Assembly (NCBI GenBank): GCA_020848595.1
Contig: JADLHV010000067.1
Span: 1-23,087 of the forward strand
Source of the DNA: Bacteroidia bacterium
GTDB lineage: Bacteria > Bacteroidota > Bacteroidia > NS11-12g > UBA955
Direction of reading: 5' to 3'
DNA: 23,087 bases
Of this stretch, positions 6,519-13,528 are shown one piece after another. The translations under genes and the position numbers were made by a program. Every line of letters begins with the position of its first letter. Positions within the stretch are counted from its first letter, which is position 1. The notes under the pieces are model-generated. The model saw only the letters and a list, made by a program, of their open reading frames with translations. It did not search any database and was not told the DNA's origin.

Positions 6519-8417
6519 TTATAGCGTAAATTGGATAGTAGTGCCTTCGTTTTTGGTACTTAATATACTAAAATTAGCCCCCAATTCTTCGGCTCTACTT
6601 TTCATTGTTATTAATCCATAATGCCCTTTGTTTTTGGCTTCCTCAGTGTCGAAGCCAATGCCATTATCCGTAATTTTAACTTCAAAAAAAGTTGATTCAG
6701 AATTTGCAAATTCTACATGAATTAATTGAGCTTTTGAGTGATGTATGGAGTTGCTAAACGCTTCTTGACAAATTCTGAAAAGATTAAGCGCTTGAATAGG
6801 TTGTAATAAAGAATCTTTTGAAAGGCTTTCTTTAAATTGACAAATAATATCTGAATTGAATGATAAGATTTTAGAGGTATATTGTTTGAATTTATCTGCA
6901 AAATCGGTTAAACTGATTGTTTCATTATTTAATGCCCAAACGGTTTCTCTTAAGGTTATAATGGCTTGTTTACTCATGTCTGAAACAGATTCTAAACGTT
7001 TGTCATCTGGATGTAAATTGCGCAATAAATCCAAATTACTTACAATATAAGAGAGTTGGGCACCAACATTATCGTGCAGTTCGTGCGAAATATGTACTCT
7101 TTGCGATTGTTGCTCTGCTTTCAATCTATTTTCAGCAATCAATCTTTGAACCTGTAATCGTCTTTTTAAGAAAATAAATAGTAATACAATGGCAAGTATA
7201 GAAGCAATGATGATTAAATTGGTTATTCTTTTTCTATAAACCACTTCACTAGCTCTGTTTTTCAGCTCCAATTGTTGAATTTTATTGGTTTGCAACAATC
7301 TTTGATTTTCGATTTGCTTTCTTTCTAATCCAAAGCGAATTTCTGCTTTAGAAATAATATCAGCCGTTTCAATTTTAAAGAAAGAATCTTTTAACCATTT
7401 GGCATCAAAAAGATATTTGTAGGCCGATTTATAGTCGCCTTGACGCATTTTCATTCGACCATATAAAAAGAATAAATCAGATTTAATTTTTCTAGATTTA
7501 ATCATTGGGAGCATATCCAAAGCTATTTTAGCGTATTTCTCACTAAGCTCATGCTGCCCCATTACCGAATAAGCGGTTGCTAAATTGGCATAAGTATCGG
7601 CTTTTCCAGAATAGTTATTGAGTTTTGAAGAGTATTCGATAGATATTAAAAAGTTCTCGGCTGCTTTTTCAAAATTCTTCAAATGAAGATAATCTATACC
7701 AATATTATTATAGCTTTTAGAGACATTGTAATAATCGTTTGTTTTGATATAATAACTTATCGCTTTTAACTCAAGGGTAATTGAAGTGTCATAATAGCCC
7801 ATTTCAGAATATACCATAGACATATTTCCAATTACATTCGCTTTCATATATTCATTATTAGCGATTGTATATTCGTTTTCGGCTAATGCATAATACTCAG
7901 TCGCTTTCTTGTAATTATCCATTTCCATATACATTAAACCAATATTGTTGTAACAGTTGCCTACATATTCGTGTTTTCTAATTTCACTTAAGGGTTTAAT
8001 AGCAGATTGTAAATAGTATAAAGCATTTGGATAATCATTCTTATTAAGGTAAGCTAATCCCATATTACACATGGCACTGCCTTTTCCCATTTTATAGTTA
8101 ATTTTATTGCTGATGATTAGTGCTTTATTAAAGTAATAGATGGCACTATCGAAGTTAGATTCTACGTCATAAGAAATACCAATTCTGCTATAGGCTACAG
8201 CTTCTCCTTTAATAAAACCAATTTTTTGAGCTAGCGCTAAAGCCTCGAAGCCAATTTTTTTAGCGGCATTTGTACTAGTATATACAGTATCTAAGGCAGT
8301 TTTATTTAAGGTATTAACAGTAGTAGAATCTTTTAAAGATAAAGCATTGGCTTTTTGAAATACCAGAATGAATGTAAGTAAGGTGAAATAAAAGTGGATT
8401 TTCAAACGAGGTCTCAT
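6519..8417 (-). CDS. TPR-containing sensor histidine kinase, HisKA_3/NarX class
   Basis: The 632-residue kinase begins with a signal peptide (about 1-25). A long run of tetratricopeptide repeats (about 55-345; repeated patterns such as SYNNIGIDYLHLKNFEKAAE and CNMGLAYLNKNDYPNAL) should sit in the periplasm. After a coiled-coil-like stretch (about 355-395) comes one membrane segment (about 400-418), then HisKA_3 with HELHDNVGAQL, where H448 is the expected phosphorylated residue. The ATPase domain follows: N-box QEAFSNS (N556), G1 box DNGIGFD (584-590) and GHYGLITM (598-605). This architecture is common in Bacteroidota, where the TPRs are thought to sense proteins or envelope state. The response-regulator gene lies just downstream, and a lipoprotein gene is divergent. 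Confidence 0.92.
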   Translation of the reverse strand: MRPRLKIHFYFTLLTFILVFQKANALSLKDSTTVNTLNKTALDTVYTSTNAAKKIGFEALALAQKIGFIKGEAVAYSRIGISYDVESNFDSAIYYFNKALIISNKINYKMGKGSAMCNMGLAYLNKNDYPNALYYLQSAIKPLSEIRKHEYVGNCYNNIGLMYMEMDNYKKATEYYALAENEYTIANNEYMKANVIGNMSMVYSEMGYYDTSITLELKAISYYIKTNDYYNVSKSYNNIGIDYLHLKNFEKAAENFLISIEYSSKLNNYSGKADTYANLATAYSVMGQHELSEKYAKIALDMLPMIKSRKIKSDLFFLYGRMKMRQGDYKSAYKYLFDAKWLKDSFFKIETADIISKAEIRFGLERKQIENQRLLQTNKIQQLELKNRASEVVYRKRITNLIIIASILAIVLLFIFLKRRLQVQRLIAENRLKAEQQSQRVHISHELHDNVGAQLSYIVSNLDLLRNLHPDDKRLESVSDMSKQAIITLRETVWALNNETISLTDFADKFKQYTSKILSFNSDIICQFKESLSKDSLLQPIQALNLFRICQEAFSNSIHHSKAQLIHVEFANSESTFFEVKITDNGIGFDTEEAKNKGHYGLITMKSRAEELGANFSILSTKNEGTTIQFTL

Positions 8418-8640
8418 GTCGATGTAAAAATATGTTTATTTTATTATTTCCAAAATAGGATTTTGTTTAACTATTGATGTATAAGATTAATTGTAAAAAT
8501 CACAATATCAGGCATTAGTGTATTTTTTTGTTGAACTTACAGGAATATAAGGTAAATTTTGATTTAATAAAATTGATAATAATCAATATAAAAATGATGA
8601 ATAACACATATGGACTATTTTTTATTCACTAATTGCACTA

Positions 8641-8648
8641 TATGTTTG
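8641..8648 (+). promoter_or_regulatory. Promoter -7 box of the lipoprotein gene
   Basis: TATGTTTG is an exact TAnnTTTG match. It lies 23 nt before the ATG at 8672, so this mRNA should have a leader of about 15-20 nt, longer than others in the window. I found no TTG at the -33 distance. The rest of the 254-bp divergent gap (8418-8671) is AT-rich with no gene. Confidence 0.55.
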
Positions 8649-8671
8649 CGCTAACCAAATTATCATAACAC

Positions 8672-9511
8672 ATGAAAAGTTTAAAAATTAGTTTAATTGC
8701 GTTGACTGTTATCATTCTGTCATCATGCAATCAGTTCATTCAATTAATTGAAACCGATTCAGTCGGCAAAGACGCCGTTACTAAAGAGGGCTTATGCGAA
8801 AATTCAGACATCAGAATTAACTACGACATGTGGTCTGAGGATGGCATCACGTATTTTTCTATCTACAACAAGTCAGACAAGCCAATGTACATTGATTGGA
8901 AGCGTTCAGTTTTCATTTACAACGATTGGAAGTACGACTATTGGGTTGAGAAGAGCACAACTGAGTCTTATGTAGTTCCAAGTGGAATTGGAAAAAACAT
9001 TACTTACGAAAGAAAAATGTCTACTGTAGTAGCAGAGCGTTACACTTTTGTTCCGCCTCACACGTATGTATCAGTTCCAATGACTTACACTATCACTCCT
9101 AACTTTACTCAAACCACTACTACAGATGCTAAAGGTAAAACTACCACAACTGTATCACAAAGTTTGAAGTATCTTTACCCAGGTATGAAGAAAGTTGAAA
9201 TTCCTTCTTCTACTAAGCCAGGTAAAAATGTAAAAGCGTATGTTAAAACTTATGCTCAAAACGAATCTCCAGCTCGTTTCAGAAATTTCTTAACCTATTC
9301 TTTTGATGAGAAATTCAATACTGAAAATTTCGTTGAGAACGATTTCTTCGTAAGTAAGAAAACTGAGATGACTACTAAAAATTTCAACGGTCAGTTCCAA
9401 AAACAAAACGTTAAAATTAAAGTAGGTTCTATCAAGACAAAAACCAAAGTAAAAGTATTCGATTCTCCATACAGAAATGGTACTAGCTGGTACAATTCTA
9501 TCGTGAAGTAA
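8672..9511 (+). CDS. Lipoprotein of unknown function, probably highly expressed
   Basis: The 279-residue protein has a lipoprotein signal peptide with lipobox LSSC; C19 should be lipidated. No acidic surface-export signal follows the cysteine (next residues NQF), so an inward-facing position is likely. The mature part is beta-rich, contains a threonine-rich stretch (TQTTTTDAKGKTTTTVSQS), and many tyrosine, lysine and tryptophan residues; I do not recognise the family. Codon choice is distinct from neighbours: AAC, TAC, GAC, ATC and AAG are unusually frequent, as in highly expressed genes. It has its own promoter box and is closed by the best terminator in the window. It is divergent from the sensor-kinase gene and might be a target of that system, but this is only inferred from position. 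Confidence 0.8.
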   Translation: MKSLKISLIALTVIILSSCNQFIQLIETDSVGKDAVTKEGLCENSDIRINYDMWSEDGITYFSIYNKSDKPMYIDWKRSVFIYNDWKYDYWVEKSTTESYVVPSGIGKNITYERKMSTVVAERYTFVPPHTYVSVPMTYTITPNFTQTTTTDAKGKTTTTVSQSLKYLYPGMKKVEIPSSTKPGKNVKAYVKTYAQNESPARFRNFLTYSFDEKFNTENFVENDFFVSKKTEMTTKNFNGQFQKQNVKIKVGSIKTKTKVKVFDSPYRNGTSWYNSIVK

Positions 9512-9541
9512 TTCGATATAAAAAATCTACTCTGAAAACAC

Positions 9542-9572
9542 AGACCCGTCCCAAAAGACGGGTCTTTTTTTT
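9542..9572 (+). terminator. Strong rho-independent terminator after the lipoprotein gene
   Basis: A perfect 9-bp stem, AGACCCGTC (9542-9550) with GACGGGTCT (9557-9565), encloses the loop CCAAAA and is followed by an unbroken T run to 9572. It lies 30 nt after the stop at 9511 and insulates the lipoprotein gene from the EamA operon. Confidence 0.93.
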
Positions 9573-9610
9573 GACTGATAAATTTACTTTTTATTCAGAC
9601 TGGCAATATC

Positions 9611-9618
9611 TATTTTCG
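9611..9618 (+). promoter_or_regulatory. Candidate -7 box of the EamA operon
   Basis: TATTTTCG differs from TAnnTTTG by one base and ends 7 nt before the ATG at 9626. The identical 8-mer at the identical 7-nt distance occurs before the DUF6029 gene (20704-20711), which supports it being a real variant. Confidence 0.45.
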
Positions 9619-9625
9619 CCTTTCA

Positions 9626-10579
9626 ATGGATAAAGATCTCCGAAACGCCTATGTGCAGTTGCATATCGCCGTTTTTATTTTTGGATTTACCGCTATTCTA
9701 GGCAAACTTATTAGCGCCGACCACTTTACCTTGGTTTGGCATCGTATGTGGTTAGCGGCTTTCGGATTCTTCTTTATTCCTGGTTTTATTCGAGCGCTTA
9801 AACAAACCTCTCTTAAATACTTAATCCAATTATTTGGTATTGGGGTACTAGTCGCTATTCATTGGTTGACGTTTTATGGCTCTATTAAAATTGGTAATAG
9901 TGCCTCTTTAACTCTTGGATGTTTTGGACTTACAAGTACGTTTACCTCTATTCTCGAACCACTTATTTACAGAAAACGTTTCATCGTTCTTGATGTGGTT
10001 TTAGGTTTGATGGCGCTTTTGGGCATTGCTCTTATTGCACTTTATGCTCCCGAAGAATCTCAAAATGGTGGGCATTACGGACTCGCAATTGCGGTTGGTG
10101 TCTTTTCTACTTTTGTTGCAGCGCTTTTTTCAACGATTAATTCAACTCTCGCTAATAAAATTGATACTAAGGTGATGTCTTTTGCTGAATTAAGTGGTGG
10201 TTTCCTTTTTCTCTGTATCTTGTTGGGCTTTTCTTTAAATTTAAACGAAGTCTTACCAATACATGCTTTTAAAATATGGCCAACCACTAATGCCCCTCAG
10301 TTTATCGATTCTATTTATGCCGATTTTATATGGATTGCTTTGCTGGCTCTTGTTTGTACTAATGTGGCTTTTGTTATGAATCTGAATGCTATGAAAAAAG
10401 TATCGGCATTTACAGCTAATTTAGCTATTAATCTTGAACCAGTTTACGGTATTTTACTCGCTGCCGCTATTTTTAAAGAACATCAATACCTTAATTTGCA
10501 ATTTTATCTAGGCGCTGGAATAATTTTATCTAGTGTCGTTATACACTCAATTATTAAATATCGTGAAAGAAATAAATGA
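9626..10579 (+). CDS. EamA/DMT family transporter
   Basis: The 317-residue protein is almost entirely hydrophobic, with about ten membrane segments arranged as two EamA repeats (about residues 10-140 and 155-310), the layout of drug/metabolite transporter permeases. Typical signs are the early HIAVFIFGFTAILGKLI helix, the SASLTLGCFGLTSTFTSILE segment in repeat one, and the NLEPVYGILLAAAIFKEH segment in repeat two, where family members carry a conserved E-P pair. It would move a small metabolite across the cytoplasmic membrane; the substrate cannot be told. It leads a compact run with the nitroreductase, MBOAT and SGNH genes, but a functional link to them is not evident. The nitroreductase frame begins inside its last codons. 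Confidence 0.88.
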   Translation: MDKDLRNAYVQLHIAVFIFGFTAILGKLISADHFTLVWHRMWLAAFGFFFIPGFIRALKQTSLKYLIQLFGIGVLVAIHWLTFYGSIKIGNSASLTLGCFGLTSTFTSILEPLIYRKRFIVLDVVLGLMALLGIALIALYAPEESQNGGHYGLAIAVGVFSTFVAALFSTINSTLANKIDTKVMSFAELSGGFLFLCILLGFSLNLNEVLPIHAFKIWPTTNAPQFIDSIYADFIWIALLALVCTNVAFVMNLNAMKKVSAFTANLAINLEPVYGILLAAAIFKEHQYLNLQFYLGAGIILSSVVIHSIIKYRERNK

Positions 10580-11135
10580 AATTATCAGGTCGAGGAGAAG
10601 TATTTTCCCAAAAGAATTTACAGGAAAAATTTTAGATGATGGTATCATCGATAATTTATTACTCAACGCTAATTACGCACCAAATCACAAAAGTAATTAT
10701 CCTTGGCGTTTTGTTGTAATTAAAGACCTTGCACTTAATAATTGGCTCGATAAAGCGGCTGAATTATATCGCGTATCGACTCATCAAGATAAGTTTAAAC
10801 AAGATAAATTTGATAAAATTCTCGCGTATAAACATCAAATTTCACACAGTATAGCTATTGTATTGCATCGCGATTCCTTAGATTCTACAATCGAAAGGGA
10901 AGATATTTGTGCTGTTGCATGTGGGGTGCAAAATATGTATCTAACGCTTTCGGTGTATCCCAATGTGGGAGGATATTGGAGTACCGGACTCGGAACTTAT
11001 GATTCTTTAATGCATGAATTTCTACATTTAGAAGAGAACGAATCTTTGATGGGTTATTTTGTTGTTGGGCATGTAGAGCTTAAACGGACAGATGGACATA
11101 AACGAGATTTTAATAAATTTGTGAGACATCTTTAA
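10563..11135 (+). CDS. Nitroreductase family (FMN-dependent) oxidoreductase
   Basis: I place the start at GTG 10563, giving 191 residues beginning MKEINEIIRSRRSIFPKEF, the normal N terminus of the family; a GTG at 10533 would add an unlikely extension. The gene overlaps the end of the EamA gene by 17 nt. FMN-binding features are present: RRS near the start, the NYPWRFVVI strand, ACGVQNMYL (helix at the dimer interface) and GGYWSTG. Members reduce nitro compounds, quinones or flavins with NAD(P)H as homodimers in the cytoplasm. No neighbour suggests a specific substrate. The MBOAT gene starts 5 nt after its stop. Confidence 0.85.
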   Translation: MKEINEIIRSRRSIFPKEFTGKILDDGIIDNLLLNANYAPNHKSNYPWRFVVIKDLALNNWLDKAAELYRVSTHQDKFKQDKFDKILAYKHQISHSIAIVLHRDSLDSTIEREDICAVACGVQNMYLTLSVYPNVGGYWSTGLGTYDSLMHEFLHLEENESLMGYFVVGHVELKRTDGHKRDFNKFVRHL

Positions 11136-11140
11136 GTTTT

Positions 11141-12535
11141 ATGTTATTTAATTCTATACCTTTTTTGGTTTTTATAGTTGTATTTTTTGCTATAAAACCA
11201 TTGGTATGGAAAAGAGATTCTAGTCGCTGGTGGTGGATCCTTTTGATGTCTTGCCTATTTTATGGATGGTGGGATTGGCGATTTTTATTTTTACTACTCG
11301 GTACAGGTACTGTCGATTATTTTTGTGGTAAATTTCTTCACAAAGATTATTATAAAAAGTTCTTTCTCTGGCTCTCTATTGTTTCCAATATTGGCTCATT
11401 AATTATTTTTAAATACAGCCTGTTTCTAGCCGAATCTTTAGATGCAATCTTTCTTTATTTTGGCTTATCATCACATTTCAGTCAGTCTATCCCAGCTTTT
11501 AGTCTTGTATTGCCAGTTGGTATAAGTTTTTATACTTTTAATTCGCTTAGTTATACCATAGATTTATATCGAAATAAGGCCAAGCCAGCAGATTCGTGGT
11601 TGCATTTTATGGCATTTATTTCTTTCTTTCCTCATTTAGTTGCAGGCCCTATCATTCGTGCTCGCGATATTCTTTCACAGCTAAAGCGTCATGAAATTAT
11701 TAATAGTTTAGAACTTTATAATGGTATTAAAACTTGTATCTACGGATTGTTTCAAAAAATGGTTTTAGCCGATAACCTGGCGGTATACGTTAATAATTGT
11801 TTTGATCGTGTTGATGCCTCTATGGGTACTTTATCTTGGTGGTTTTGCATGTTGGCATTTTCTTTTCAAATTTATTTCGATTTTAATGGCTACAGTACCA
11901 TTGCAAGAGGTATTGCTAAAATATGCGGAATTCATTTTAAATTAAATTTTAATCATCCTTATTTGGCTTCTGGATTTAGCGATTTTTGGAAACGATGGCA
12001 TATTTCTCTTTCCTCTTTCTTTAGAGATTATGTTTATATTTCGATGGGTGGTTCAAGGAAAGGAAAATTAAGAGCAGAATATAATCGATGGATAACAATG
12101 TTGCTCTCAGGTTTGTGGCATGGCGCTAATTATACGTTCCTTTTATGGGGCGCTGCTCATGCCCTTATGCTCAGTATCGAAAATGCCTTGAAAGGTCTAA
12201 TTAAAGGATTGCTTACTGCTCGTTTATGGCGTCTATTTACTTTCATTGTAGTAGTATTGACTTGGGTTTTATTTAGATCCGAATCTTTAACAGATGCTAT
12301 CAATGTGTATACAGGTTTGTTTTCTTGGCATAACACGCCTGTTAAAGAAATTGTATTAACAAATGCATTTATTTGGCTTATTTTAGCTGCTGCAATTGAA
12401 TGGATAGATTGGCGTTCTTATCTATCGAAGCTTTCAAAATTCCCCGTAATTGAGGCTGCTTTTTTTGCTTTATTAATTGCAATAACGATTTATTTTAGAG
12501 GTCCTGAACAACAATTTATTTATTTTCAATTTTAA
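11141..12535 (+). CDS. MBOAT family O-acyltransferase (AlgI/DltB-like)
   Basis: The 464-residue multispanning protein belongs to the membrane-bound O-acyltransferases that pass acyl groups from the cytoplasm to glycans or other acceptors outside. Family landmarks are SFYTFNSLSYTIDLYR (129-144), FPHLVAGPIIRARDIL (163-178), the FDFNGYSTIARG helix (246-257), DFWKRWHISLSSFFRDYVYI (281-300, H287) and GLWHGANYTFLLWG (324-337) with the expected catalytic H327. Length fits AlgI (about 470-520). The stop codon overlaps a possible ATG of the next gene (TAATG at 12533-12537), which encodes an SGNH-type partner. AlgI works with AlgJ/AlgX proteins in alginate acetylation, so this pair likely O-acylates a surface glycan. 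Confidence 0.93.
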   Translation: MLFNSIPFLVFIVVFFAIKPLVWKRDSSRWWWILLMSCLFYGWWDWRFLFLLLGTGTVDYFCGKFLHKDYYKKFFLWLSIVSNIGSLIIFKYSLFLAESLDAIFLYFGLSSHFSQSIPAFSLVLPVGISFYTFNSLSYTIDLYRNKAKPADSWLHFMAFISFFPHLVAGPIIRARDILSQLKRHEIINSLELYNGIKTCIYGLFQKMVLADNLAVYVNNCFDRVDASMGTLSWWFCMLAFSFQIYFDFNGYSTIARGIAKICGIHFKLNFNHPYLASGFSDFWKRWHISLSSFFRDYVYISMGGSRKGKLRAEYNRWITMLLSGLWHGANYTFLLWGAAHALMLSIENALKGLIKGLLTARLWRLFTFIVVVLTWVLFRSESLTDAINVYTGLFSWHNTPVKEIVLTNAFIWLILAAAIEWIDWRSYLSKLSKFPVIEAAFFALLIAITIYFRGPEQQFIYFQF

Positions 12536-13479
12536 TGGCAAACTCTAATCAAAATCGAAATATTTGAGCATCAAAAGGCATTAAAGCTTTGCTTGTTTTT
12601 GTGCCAATATGGATTGTTTTATTGGGTTTCCTTTTACCGCGCTTGCCTTCTAGTCCTATGTTACGTGAAGCATTTTGGGCAGTTAAGGTGAATGATACTA
12701 AATTATATGATATTGTATTTGTTGGAGATTCTAGAATTTATCGTGGCGTAGATACTAAGTTCTTGTCTCAAATGAATATGTCGGCTTTTAATTTCGGATT
12801 TAGCAGCGCAAGTCCCGATTCGCTTTTAATTACTCATGCACTTAAAAAATTAAATCCAAAGGGCTTAAAAATTATTGTTATTGGGGTCTCTGCCAATTCT
12901 TTCATGACTAGTTCTATTAATAACACACATTTTAAATCGGTTCAAGCATGGAGTAATAAAGATAAATGGATTAAAACGAATATTTATCCTAAATTGAATT
13001 TCTTTGATCATCACGCTTTATCTGATATTTATAAATTTTATAAGGGAGAAGCTTACTACGAGAATTATGATTTAATGACAGGTTATGCAGCTTCTGATCG
13101 ATATCCATTCGATTCAAGTTCTGCGCTTAGTCCATACAAACAACAATTCGAAAATGAATCTTATAGTTATAGTGCAGAGACAGCTTTCAAGTCTAAGGTG
13201 CTTCAATTAAAATCACTAGGATACGAACCCATTTTAGTGCGAATGCCCTGTGCACAATCTATGATAAATTTAGAAGATAGCGCAACAAATAACTCAGTTA
13301 AAAAGCTTTTAACCTCTATCAGTAATCAAGGTGTTTTAGTAATGCCAACTTTTAATTCATCAGATTTTTTAAGTTACGATGGTAGTCACCTTTCAAGTCA
13401 ATCTGCTCGGCATTTCACCGAATTGTTTATGCAGTATTTAAAAGATTCGACATCAATATTAGATGAAAGAAATAAATAA
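12535..13479 (+). pseudogene. SGNH/GDSL hydrolase-like partner of the MBOAT, with in-frame TGA at codon 11
   Basis: The natural start is the ATG at 12535, overlapping the MBOAT stop by one base. This frame reads MANSNQNRNI, then TGA (12565-12567), then ASKGIKA and continues open to 13479. Without the stop the protein would have about 313 residues with a basic cytoplasmic tail, a membrane anchor (LLVFVPIWIVLLGFLL) and an outer domain. Counting from a TTG at 12589 (296 residues), the SGNH blocks are VFVGDSRIYRG (S48), GFSSASPDS, VIGVSANSF and YDGSHLSSQSA (D264, H267), so the catalytic triad is complete. AlgJ-like proteins of this type act with MBOATs in O-acylation. Either translation restarts at TTG 12589 (AAAAGG lies 10 nt before it), or this is a recent nonsense mutation or a sequence error. 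Confidence 0.7.
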
Positions 13480-13493
13480 AATATTTTTTTAAA

Positions 13494-13524
13494 TTGGTAT
13501 TTGTAAAAATAATATTTAAATTTG
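13494..13524 (+). promoter_or_regulatory. Promoter of the T9SS-sorted propeller gene
   Basis: TTG (13494-13496) is followed after 20 nt by TAAATTTG (13517-13524), an exact TAnnTTTG box, which ends 4 nt before the ATG at 13529. Both elements are present at plausible spacing, and the transcript should be nearly leaderless. Confidence 0.6.
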
Positions 13525-13528
13525 ATTC

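Noticed and set aside
8572..8587. ATTGAT/ATCAAT inverted repeat in the gap before the lipoprotein gene as an operator
   Set aside because: Six AT-rich pairs in a very AT-rich gap, not placed at the promoter box; chance is likely.
10533..10562. Earlier GTG start for the nitroreductase
   Set aside because: It would deepen the overlap with the EamA gene and add residues not typical of the family; GTG 10563 gives the usual start.
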